Of a DNA stretch of 64,000 bases, positions 18,180-26,088 are shown in pieces. Source of the stretch: Calothrix sp. NIES-2100 (GTDB lineage: Bacteria; Cyanobacteriota; Cyanobacteriia; Cyanobacteriales; Nostocaceae). Each line of letters opens with the position of its first letter. Position 1 is the first letter of the stretch. The stretch covers positions 5,794,145 to 5,858,144 of the forward strand of contig NZ_AP018178.1 in NCBI RefSeq assembly GCF_002368195.1, read 5' to 3'. The translations under genes and the position numbers were made by a program. The notes under the pieces were generated by a model. The model was not told the DNA's origin and made no database searches. It saw only the letters and a program-made list of their open reading frames with translations.

Positions 18180-20060
18180 ATGCCAATTACACCAACCTAT
18201 CCTGGTGTTTACATTGAGGAGATACCTAGTGGCGTTCGGACTATAGTTGGGGTAGCAACCTCAATTACCGCCTTCATTGGGACAGCATTCAAAGGGCCTG
18301 TCAACGAACCGGTGAGAATTCAAAATTTTGGCGACTTTGAGCGTCAATTTGGCGGTCTCTCCATCGATAGCACAATGAGTTATGCCATACAGCAATTCTT
18401 CCTCAACGGCGGTTCTGATGCTCTAGTTGTGCGTGTAGCTAATCCGGGAGTCAGGGCTACTACTAAATTAAAAGCTGGTAACGACACCCTAACTTTGGAG
18501 GCTGTTCAACCTGGGAGTGAAGGTGAAAAGTTGAAAGCGACTGTTAGTAATAACGGCGCAGATAATTTCAATTTGATTATCAAAAAGGATACTGAGACTG
18601 TTGCCACTATTAACGATATCAAACCTGATGAAGTTGCTAACAGACTGAAGGCCGATGAGTCCGCAAGTAAAGTTGTGCGTGTCAAAGGCCAAGCACCTGG
18701 TACCCGACCAGATGCGGTTACGGATCAGGCATTCTCAGGTAGTAGGAATCCAGGAGTAGCAGCTACCATCAGCCTACCAAGAACAACTAAAGACTCTCAA
18801 GGTACGGAGACTAAAGATTACTTAGTCCTAGAAGCATCAAGTGAAGGAGAGTGGGGTAACAATCTCCAAGCAATAGTTGATTATGACACTGCTGACTCGG
18901 ATGACAAAGAATTATTTAACCTCACAGTTCGATATGTTGACGGTGAACAGATAGCGGCTGAGAAGATTCGCAATATTTCGATCAATTCTTCTTCAACTCG
19001 CTATGTTGTCGATGTCCTGAAGGTAGAATCAAGCTTTGTACGTGTTGCTAATCCAGCCCAAACCATACCTGGACGACCAGATGAAACAACACTCGATCGG
19101 GATGGAAATCCCCCAAGTGACCAATTAACAGGTAAAGGTAGCAATGGCGACCCACTACTAGACGATAGTTTTTATGTTGGGCAAGAAGGTGCCAAAACTG
19201 GAATTTTTGCCTTAGAAAAAGCAGACTTGTTTAATTTACTGTGCATCCCACCTGTAAATCGTGACAAGGACATTAGTAGTAGTACCTGGTCTCAAGCACT
19301 TGCTTATTGTAAAAAACGGCGTGCAATCCTCCTGGTTGACCCGCCATCTAGCTGGAGAACAGCTGCTGATGTCACAAGCGGGTTAGATAATTTTGTGGCT
19401 GATTTGCGAAATGAAAACGCAGTTCTCTACTTCCCACGGGTGAAAATACCAGACCCCCTCAAAGAAAACCGCTTAGAAGAGTTTCCTCCCTCCGCCGTAT
19501 TAGCGGGTGTTATGGCGCGTACAGATGCGGCGCGTGGTGTTTGGAAAGCACCCGCAGGAATAGACGCTGTTCTTAACGGAGTCAGACAATTAACTGACAA
19601 ACTAACAGATGGGGAAAATGGTCAGTTAAACCCCTTGGGTGTCAACTGTTTGCGGACATTCCCGGTATATGGAAATATTGTTTGGGGTGCAAGAACCCTC
19701 AAAGGTGCTGACCGTTTAGCCTCGGAATGGAAATATCTGCCGGTGCGTCGTCTGACGTTGTTCTTACAAGAAAGTCTTTATAGAGGTACACAATGGGTAG
19801 TTTTTGAACCTAACGATGAACCTCTGTGGTCGCAAATTCGCTTGAATGTCGGCGCTTTCATGAATAATTTGTTCCGCCAAGGAGCTTTTCAAGGAAAAAC
19901 GCCTAAAGAAGCTTATTTTGTCAAGTGCGATAGTGAAACAACTACGCAGAATGATATTAACCTTGGTATCGTTAATATTATAGTTGGGTTTGCACCATTA
20001 AAACCTGCTGAGTTTGTAATTATTAAGTTCCAGCAAATTGCTGGTCAAATTGCTACTTAG
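18180..20060 (+). CDS. contractile injection system sheath protein
   Basis: 626 residues. The N-terminus (PTYPGVYIEEIPSG, then ITAFIGTAFKGPVNEPVRIQNF and YAIQQFFLNGG) is the classic phage-tail-sheath start that mediates inter-subunit strand exchange. The C-terminal domain (about 500-626; LNVGAFMNNLFRQGAFQG, NIIVGFAPLKPAEFVII) is the conserved sheath core. The middle (about 95-310) is a variable surface domain with two related beta segments (GVRATTKLKAGNDTL and GVAATISLP). This is the only sheath gene in the locus, whereas PVC/Afp-type particles have several paralogues. AAAGGA lies 7 bases before the ATG. It is the first gene of the injection-system locus. Confidence 0.96.
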   Translation: MPITPTYPGVYIEEIPSGVRTIVGVATSITAFIGTAFKGPVNEPVRIQNFGDFERQFGGLSIDSTMSYAIQQFFLNGGSDALVVRVANPGVRATTKLKAGNDTLTLEAVQPGSEGEKLKATVSNNGADNFNLIIKKDTETVATINDIKPDEVANRLKADESASKVVRVKGQAPGTRPDAVTDQAFSGSRNPGVAATISLPRTTKDSQGTETKDYLVLEASSEGEWGNNLQAIVDYDTADSDDKELFNLTVRYVDGEQIAAEKIRNISINSSSTRYVVDVLKVESSFVRVANPAQTIPGRPDETTLDRDGNPPSDQLTGKGSNGDPLLDDSFYVGQEGAKTGIFALEKADLFNLLCIPPVNRDKDISSSTWSQALAYCKKRRAILLVDPPSSWRTAADVTSGLDNFVADLRNENAVLYFPRVKIPDPLKENRLEEFPPSAVLAGVMARTDAARGVWKAPAGIDAVLNGVRQLTDKLTDGENGQLNPLGVNCLRTFPVYGNIVWGARTLKGADRLASEWKYLPVRRLTLFLQESLYRGTQWVVFEPNDEPLWSQIRLNVGAFMNNLFRQGAFQGKTPKEAYFVKCDSETTTQNDINLGIVNIIVGFAPLKPAEFVIIKFQQIAGQIAT

Positions 20061-20090
20061 TATAGTGTACATATTTACACTATAAAGCTA

Positions 20091-20136
20091 TTAACAGTTA
20101 ACAGTTAACAGTTAACAGTTAACAGTTAACAGTCAT
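20091..20136. repeat. AACAGTT heptamer array
   Basis: Six perfect ACAGTTA units lie in the 109-base gap between sheath and tube genes. Confidence 0.9.
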
Positions 20137-20169
20137 TTTTGTCCGACTCAATAGGAGAAACTTAAATTT

Positions 20170-20700
20170 ATGCCGCAACCCCAATTTGTTGTTAATGCAC
20201 AACGTTTTGATCCCTATAAAAACTTCAAATTCCGTGTGAAGTGGGAAGGTAAATATGTGGCTGGAATCAGTAAAGTTGGTGCGCTTAAACGCACCACTGA
20301 AGTAGTTACCCACCGCGAAGGCGGCGACCCCAGCAGTCCCCGTCATTCACCAGGACAAACCAAGTATGAAGCGATTACTTTAGAACGGGGCGTTACCCAT
20401 GATAAAGACTTTGAACAATGGGCTAATAAAGTCTGGAATTATGGTTCTGGCTTAGGTGCAGAAGTATCTCTCAAAGACTTTCGTAAGGACATCATTATTG
20501 AATTGATGAATGAGGCGGGACAGGTGGCTATAACCTATAAAGTATTCCGCTGTTGGGTATCAGAATTTCAAGCTTTACCTGACTTAGATGCTAATGCTAA
20601 TGTTGTGGCAATTCAAAGCATTAAATTGCAAAATGAAGGTTGGGAACGTGATTATGATGTGACTGAACCAACTGAGCCAAGTTTCGTCGAACCATCTTAA
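20170..20700 (+). CDS. injection system inner tube protein (T4 gp19-like)
   Basis: 176 residues. The segment DPYKNFKFRVKWEGKYVAGISKVGALKRTTEVVTHREGGD is the usual opening of T4-like tail tube proteins. Conserved features follow: SPGQTKYEAITLERGVTHDKDFEQWANKVW and then the strand RKDIIIELMNEAGQ. Hexameric rings of this protein form the tube that carries the spike and cargo. It follows the sheath gene at 109 bases and has its own AGGAGAAA site. Confidence 0.95.
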   Translation: MPQPQFVVNAQRFDPYKNFKFRVKWEGKYVAGISKVGALKRTTEVVTHREGGDPSSPRHSPGQTKYEAITLERGVTHDKDFEQWANKVWNYGSGLGAEVSLKDFRKDIIIELMNEAGQVAITYKVFRCWVSEFQALPDLDANANVVAIQSIKLQNEGWERDYDVTEPTEPSFVEPS

Positions 20701-21036
20701 AGATTAATTAGCGTTAGGGAACTCCAAAAAATAAATTATTCCGCTTAAATTCGTTGACGGTTAATGGTTAACACTTCGACAAGCTCAGTGCGGCGCGGTT
20801 GACTGTTGACTGTTAACTGTTAACTGTTGACAATGGGAAGGGAATATTTTTTTACTTGGAAAGTACAAGGAAAAAAACAATTTTTTTGTTGAAAGGTTTT
20901 TTACCTTCTGTATTGATGTTGGTTTGTAGTCGGGGCTTTAGTCCAAATTTTGAGGACTGAAGTCCTCTCTTCTCTACGAGACACCTACGGCGAACGAGAC
21001 GCTGCGCGAAGACTACGAGTGTTTTTTATTTGAGTT
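20701..21036. other. Intergenic region: palindromic element copy 2 and further repeats
   Basis: It holds an element (20714-20855) with the same arms as the copy at 70-180: TTAGGGAACTCC ... AATAAATTATTCC on the left and GGAATATTTTTTTAC on the right. A heptamer array and an ACTTCGACAAGCTCAG-type dispersed repeat lie inside. GGGGCTTTAGTCC / GGACTGAAGTCC (about 20933-20965) is another palindrome. No gene is seen. Confidence 0.65.
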
Positions 21037-21771
21037 ATGCGTTCTTTGACTGGTTATCAAATTTTACAAATCTGGGAAATTGCTCAGACTCAACATCCTA
21101 TTGATCGGGCGCTGACTTTCCTGGCTTTTGCTTGTCCAGAAAAATCGGCATCAGAATTAGCTAATTTAAGTATTGGACAACGAGATGCATATCTTTTAAA
21201 TCTGAGAAAACTTACTTTCGGTTCTCAGATGGAAAGTTATGCTGAATGTCCAAAATGTGGTGAACGTCTAGAATTTACTCTAGGTGTGGCAGATATTTTA
21301 ATTGCAGAACAATTAACAGCAGTACAACAAGAATATTCGTTAATTTCTGGTGAATATCAATTAAGGTTTCGCTTACCTAATAGTCAGGATTTGGCGGCTG
21401 TGGTTGGTTATCAAGATTTAAATGTGGTGCGTAATTTAATTGGAAAGCGTTGTGTGCTGCAAACTCAATGTGCAGGAATTGAGATTAATTACAGTGATTT
21501 ACCTGCTACTGTGATTACCCAGTTAGCAAAATCTATGGCTGAATATGACTCGCAAGCGGAAATTTTACTAAATTTGATTTGTCCGAGTTGTAGTCATTCG
21601 AGTGAGGTGTTATTTGATATTGTCGCTTTTTTCTGGAGTGAACTGAATACACAAGCTAAACGCTTGCTCAGGGAAGTTCATACACTGGCGCGATATTATG
21701 GTTGGCGGGAAGTAGATATATTATCTATGAGTACAACCCGACGAAACTTTTATTTGGATTTATTAAGTTGA
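21037..21771 (+). CDS. phage baseplate/hub-type protein with zinc-ribbon-like CxxC pairs
   Basis: 244 residues. LTGYQILQIWEIAQTQHPIDRALTFLAFACP and the LSIGQRDAYLLNLRKLTFGSQMES segment are typical of the T4-baseplate-related proteins in injection-system loci. Two CxxC pairs (CPKC near residue 73 and CPSC near residue 187) could bind zinc. The C-terminus (LLREVHTLARYYGWREVDILSMS) is the conserved helical end of these proteins. By family it should help build the baseplate or act as an assembly chaperone; the exact role is inference. The 28-base gap to the next gene suggests cotranscription. Confidence 0.75.
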   Translation: MRSLTGYQILQIWEIAQTQHPIDRALTFLAFACPEKSASELANLSIGQRDAYLLNLRKLTFGSQMESYAECPKCGERLEFTLGVADILIAEQLTAVQQEYSLISGEYQLRFRLPNSQDLAAVVGYQDLNVVRNLIGKRCVLQTQCAGIEINYSDLPATVITQLAKSMAEYDSQAEILLNLICPSCSHSSEVLFDIVAFFWSELNTQAKRLLREVHTLARYYGWREVDILSMSTTRRNFYLDLLS

Positions 21772-21799
21772 TTTTTCACAATTATTATCAAAGGCGGAT

Positions 21800-24700
21800 A
21801 TGTCTGCTGATTTTCTGACTACATTGGCTGCACGTACTCTGGGTTTAACACCAGTCATCCAACCTGCGTTAGCCGGGGGCTTTGGCGCAGCCATCGCTTC
21901 TTTATTCGCTCCCCAATCTTCTATCAATAGCGACTATTCACCCATTATAGAAGAAGGCGGATGGCAGACTTCTCCTGTCGGAGACGCTACGCGTAGCTTG
22001 CTTCCCCGAAGGGGTACGACTTCGCTCAGCGAGCAGACAGAGGGCAAAGGGGAAGATAGTTTGATGATGCACGATCGTGAAAATTCCTCATCTTCTTTTG
22101 TTCCAGGTGATAATTCTTCAGGCGCAATATCCAGATTGCTTTATAGTCAAATGTGGCAAGCTAATCCTGAGAATGAACAATCAGAGGTAGGTGATGCAAA
22201 CTCGCAGGCGATCGCGTCTTTAGTAGAAACACAGAATAATAATGTAAATTTATCACAATATATAGATAATGAAAACTCTATATTAAATCCATCTCCAGCG
22301 TTTGCATCGGCTGATAACGGGTCTAATATGATACCTACAACGTCTACACAAAATATTGTGCAACGACAAGTAGATGCGGCTACACCTTTAGCTTCCCAAT
22401 CTCTAGAGGGTTCTGAGTCTTTCATAAATCAGGTAAATTTACCTCTAGTCTCACCGCAAGAAAATCAATCGCCTTTGGTTTCACAACCAGAAAATACTCC
22501 CGGTTTCGATTCTTCACCCGCAACCGCATCACCGCAATCTGTAATTTCTGCAAATGGGGCGATTCCTGTAGTTTCACCAGGAGAAAATCAATCGCCTTTG
22601 GTTTCACAACCAGAAAATACTCCCGGTTTTGATTCTTCACCCGCAACCGCATCACCGTCATCTATAGTTTCACCACGAGAAAATCAATCGCCTTTGGTGT
22701 CGCAACCAAAAGATATTCCAGGTTTTGAGTCTTCACCATCAACCGCATCACCGCAATCTATAGTTTCTGCAAATGCAGCGATTCCTGTAGTTTCACCACG
22801 AGAAAATCAATCGCCCTTGGTTTCACAACCAGAAAATACTCCAGGTTTTGAATCTTCACCCGCAACCGCATCACCGCAATCTATAGTTTCTGCAAATGTG
22901 GGGATTCCTGTAGTTTCACCACGAGAAAATCAATCGCCTTTGGTTTCACAACCAGAAAATATTCCCGGTTTTAATTCTTCACCGTCAACCGCATCACCGT
23001 CATCTGTAGTTTCACCGCGAGAAAATCAATCGCCTTTGGTGTCGCAACCAAAAGATATTCCAGGTTTTGAGTCTTCACCGTCAACCACATCACCGTCATC
23101 TGTAGTTTCTGCAAATGCGGCGATTCCTGTAGTTTCACCGCGAGAAAATCAATCGCCTTTGGTGTCGCAACCAGAAAATACTCCCGGTTTGGAGTCTTCA
23201 CCTTCAACCGCATCACCGCCATCTGTAATTTCTGCAAATGCAGGGATTCCTGTAGTTTCACCGCGAGAAAATCAATCGCCTTTGGTTTTGCAACCAAAAA
23301 ATACCCCAGGTTTCGATTTTTCACCTTCAACCGCATCACCGTCATCTGTAGTTTCACCACGAGAAAATCAATCGCCTTTGGTTTCACAACTAGAAAATAC
23401 TCCCGGTTTTGAATCGTCACCCTCAACCGCATCACCGCAATCTATAATTTCTGCAAATGTGGCGATTCCTGTAGTTTTACAGCGAGAAAATCAATCGCCT
23501 TTAGTGTCGCAACCAAAAAATACCCCAGGTTTGGAGTCTTCACCTTCAACCGCATCACCGCTATCTATAGTTTCTGCAAATGCGGCGATTCCTGTAGTTT
23601 CACCACGAGAAAATCAATCGCCTTTAGTGTCGCAACCAAAAAATACCCCAGGTTTGGAGTCTTCACCGTCAACCGCATCACCGTCATCTGTAGTTTCACC
23701 GCCAGAAAATCAATCACCTTTGGTTTCACAAATAGAAAATACTCCCGGTTTTGAATCGTCACCCTCAAACGCATCACCGCAATCTATAATTTCTGCAAAT
23801 GTGGCGATTCCTGTAGTTTCACAGCGAGAAAATCAATCGCCTTTAGTGTCGCAACCAAAAAATACCCCAGGTTTGGAGTCTTCACCTTCAACCGCATCAC
23901 CGCCATCTGTAGTTTCTGCAAATGCGGCGATTCCTGTAGTTTCACCACGAGAAAATCAATCGCCTTTAGTGTCGCAACCAAAAAATACCCCAGGTTTCGA
24001 TTCTTCACCTTCAACCACATCACCGTCATCTGTAGTTTCACCGCGAGAAAATCAATCGCCTTTGGTTTCACAATCAGAAGATATTCCAGGTTTTGATTCT
24101 TCACCGTCAACTGCATCACCGCCATCTATGGTTTCTGCAAATGCGGCGATTCCATTAGTCTCACCGCTAGAGAATCAACCGCCCTTTATTTCCTCACGCC
24201 AAAATAACTCCTCAACACCAGCAATTACAGTCAATCCCACGGCTTCAAACTCGAACTTATCACCACCATCTGTCGTACCGGTAAATGCTGTCGCGCCTGT
24301 TGTTTCTCCACGCCAAGATGACTCAGGAAAAGTCACCCTCGCTGTAGGGGCTTCGGAGTTCCCATCGGTAATAGGTGCAGTACCTGATATCACACCACCC
24401 AAAGAGCGCCAGCTAGCACAACATACTTCCCAGGTGAGTGCAGCTATACCTTTACCTGTAACGGCAAATTCTGGATTTTCTCAAAAGCCTCAAAGCAATC
24501 AGGCTGTAACTACTTCCACTGCGGTTACTCCCTTAGTCGATAGACGGATGCTGAAAAGCGATCGCTTTTCTCATAATTTGGAATTTCAAGCTAGAGTACC
24601 GTCGGAAATTATAATAAGCCAAAACGACACAAAAATCAAGCCATTAGTTGTCATGTCCTTTGAGCGATCGCCTTATTTAGAAAATGATACTCAATTGGAA

Positions 24701-24877
24701 AATGGGCAAGAAACTTCGAGAGCTTCACCACCGACTGTAACAGTAACAATTGGCAAGATTGAAGTGCGTTCAAAACCTGCGCCCACAGCAGCAACAGCAA
24801 AAAATAAATCTACTCCTCGTCAGCCATCTGTCTCTTTGCAAGATTACCTAAAGCAACGCCAAGGAGGTAAAGCATGA
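21800..24877 (+). CDS. large Pro/Ser repeat protein of the injection-system locus
   Basis: 1025 residues. The N-terminus (SADFLTTLAARTLGLTPVIQPALAGGF) resembles a short helix seen at the start of uncharacterised proteins next to DUF4255 genes in eCIS loci. Residues about 215-790 are a repeat array: long units of 41 residues (ENQSPLVSQPENTPGF ... SANAAIPVV) and short units of 32 residues in a strict long-short-long order. Five such 114-residue super-units are present. The C-terminus (PPTVTVTIGKIEVRSKPA, then SLQDYLKQRQ) is unique. There is no signal peptide or membrane helix. Its place beside the cap and ATPase genes and its repeat-based length make a length-ruler (tape-measure-like) role possible, but the Pro-rich composition is unlike helical tape measures. 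Its last codons overlap the next gene by ATGA. Confidence 0.75.
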   Translation: MSADFLTTLAARTLGLTPVIQPALAGGFGAAIASLFAPQSSINSDYSPIIEEGGWQTSPVGDATRSLLPRRGTTSLSEQTEGKGEDSLMMHDRENSSSSFVPGDNSSGAISRLLYSQMWQANPENEQSEVGDANSQAIASLVETQNNNVNLSQYIDNENSILNPSPAFASADNGSNMIPTTSTQNIVQRQVDAATPLASQSLEGSESFINQVNLPLVSPQENQSPLVSQPENTPGFDSSPATASPQSVISANGAIPVVSPGENQSPLVSQPENTPGFDSSPATASPSSIVSPRENQSPLVSQPKDIPGFESSPSTASPQSIVSANAAIPVVSPRENQSPLVSQPENTPGFESSPATASPQSIVSANVGIPVVSPRENQSPLVSQPENIPGFNSSPSTASPSSVVSPRENQSPLVSQPKDIPGFESSPSTTSPSSVVSANAAIPVVSPRENQSPLVSQPENTPGLESSPSTASPPSVISANAGIPVVSPRENQSPLVLQPKNTPGFDFSPSTASPSSVVSPRENQSPLVSQLENTPGFESSPSTASPQSIISANVAIPVVLQRENQSPLVSQPKNTPGLESSPSTASPLSIVSANAAIPVVSPRENQSPLVSQPKNTPGLESSPSTASPSSVVSPPENQSPLVSQIENTPGFESSPSNASPQSIISANVAIPVVSQRENQSPLVSQPKNTPGLESSPSTASPPSVVSANAAIPVVSPRENQSPLVSQPKNTPGFDSSPSTTSPSSVVSPRENQSPLVSQSEDIPGFDSSPSTASPPSMVSANAAIPLVSPLENQPPFISSRQNNSSTPAITVNPTASNSNLSPPSVVPVNAVAPVVSPRQDDSGKVTLAVGASEFPSVIGAVPDITPPKERQLAQHTSQVSAAIPLPVTANSGFSQKPQSNQAVTTSTAVTPLVDRRMLKSDRFSHNLEFQARVPSEIIISQNDTKIKPLVVMSFERSPYLENDTQLENGQETSRASPPTVTVTIGKIEVRSKPAPTAATAKNKSTPRQPSVSLQDYLKQRQGGKA
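21978..22037. repeat. Nostoc-type dispersed palindromic repeat inside a coding region
   Basis: GGAGACGCTACGCGTAGC, CTTCCCCGAAGGGG and GCTCAGCGAGC are three adjacent palindromes characteristic of interspersed repeats in Nostoc genomes. Here they are translated in frame as roughly residues 60-79 of the repeat protein (DATRSLLPRRGTTSLSEQ). Confidence 0.8.
22448..24170 (+). repeat. Higher-order coding repeat, 342-bp period, five copies
   Basis: The motif AATCAATCGCC recurs at 22463, 22805 and 23147, exactly 342 bases apart. Each period contains three sub-units of 123, 96 and 123 bases. Fifteen sub-units make five periods, and the short sub-unit is always the middle one (numbers 2, 5, 8, 11 and 14). 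A degenerate sixteenth follows. Confidence 0.93.
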
Positions 24878-26088
24878 GTAACTCTGTGGCGATCGCCGCT
24901 GTGACGGCGACACTACGCAACCTGATCGCCTCTGCGATCGCCCAGGAATTGGGAAGTGGTGTAGTGACAACGCAACCACCAGATAAAGCCAGAGAAAATA
25001 GCGACAATGGCAATCAAATTAATATTTTTCTTTATCAGGTTCTCCCGAATGCGGCTTTGCGAAATCGGGATTTTCCGCCGCGAGTCAAACCTGGGGAAAT
25101 CGGACAACCGCCCTTAGCGTTGAATCTTAACTATCTGCTGACTGCTTACGGCAAAGATAATGATGATGTCTTGAGTCATCGGCTGTTAGGTAAAGCCATG
25201 CAAGTGTTACACGATTACCCAGTATTAGACCCAGTATTAATTAAAAATACCTTGGGTGAAAGCGATTTACAAAATCAAATCGAAAAAGTCCGCCTGACAC
25301 TGCAACCTTTGAATTTAGAAGATATATCGAAATTGTGGACGACTTTTCAAACTCAATACCGGATTTCTGCTGCTTATGAAGCTTCTGTAGTTTTGATTGA
25401 CAGTGGTTTAAGAATCAAATCACCTTTACCAGTGTTAACGCGAGGGGTTGGGGATTATGGCGTATATGCGCAAACTGACTTAATTCCCCCCTTCCCCACC
25501 TTGGAAACATTGCAAATTCCTAACCAACAACCAAGCGCCCGCTTGGCTGAAACCATCACCATAGAAGGTCATCATTTAGACAGTGAGGATGAAAGAGCGA
25601 TCGTATTTTTGCAAAATCCCAGATTGTCAAACCCAATTCAAATCCAACTCCAGCAACAAACGAAATCTCAATCCATGACATTTGAGTTACCAAACCAAGC
25701 AGCAGATATACCAGCCGGATTTTATACAGTGAAGGTGAAACTGCTGCGAAATGGTAAAGAGCAAATTACCAACACCTTACCCTTAACTGTAGCACCGCAA
25801 CTGCAAGAAATTACCTTGAATGGGCGATCGCTCAATCTCACCTTTAGCCCCCAAGTTTGGCGAGAGCAAAGTGTAGCATTATTATTGAGCGATCGCGAAA
25901 TTTTACCCGAACAAGATACAGACGCAGAATTACTAGACAAAACTAATACCCTAACATTTGACTTGACAAAAGTTCCTGTAGGTAATTACTTTGTCCGCCT
26001 GCGTGTTGATGGTGTAGATAGCTTATTAATTGACCGTTCTGTCAAACCCCCCGTCTTTGACCCCAGACAAAAGGTAACATTGTCATGA
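24874..26088 (+). CDS. DUF4255 (Pvc16-like) tail terminator/cap protein
   Basis: 404 residues. The N-terminal about 190 residues (SNSVAIAAVTATLRNLIASAI, NIFLYQVLPNAALRNRDFPPR, LALNLNYLLTAYG) form the DUF4255/Pvc16_N domain found in cap proteins of PVC/Afp-type particles, which close the sheath and tube at the distal end. Residues about 200-400 are Ig/IPT-like beta repeats (ETITIEGHHLDSED ... AVIFLQNP-like strands). The start overlaps the preceding stop (ATGA), and the stop overlaps the ATPase start, so translation is coupled on both sides. Confidence 0.9.
   Translation: MSNSVAIAAVTATLRNLIASAIAQELGSGVVTTQPPDKARENSDNGNQINIFLYQVLPNAALRNRDFPPRVKPGEIGQPPLALNLNYLLTAYGKDNDDVLSHRLLGKAMQVLHDYPVLDPVLIKNTLGESDLQNQIEKVRLTLQPLNLEDISKLWTTFQTQYRISAAYEASVVLIDSGLRIKSPLPVLTRGVGDYGVYAQTDLIPPFPTLETLQIPNQQPSARLAETITIEGHHLDSEDERAIVFLQNPRLSNPIQIQLQQQTKSQSMTFELPNQAADIPAGFYTVKVKLLRNGKEQITNTLPLTVAPQLQEITLNGRSLNLTFSPQVWREQSVALLLSDREILPEQDTDAELLDKTNTLTFDLTKVPVGNYFVRLRVDGVDSLLIDRSVKPPVFDPRQKVTLS

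Noticed and set aside
22448..24170. Regular repeats suggesting a CRISPR array
   Set aside because: The repeats are 96-123 bases, fully coding in one long plus-strand frame, with no short repeat/spacer alternation. The minus-strand open frames over them are shadows.
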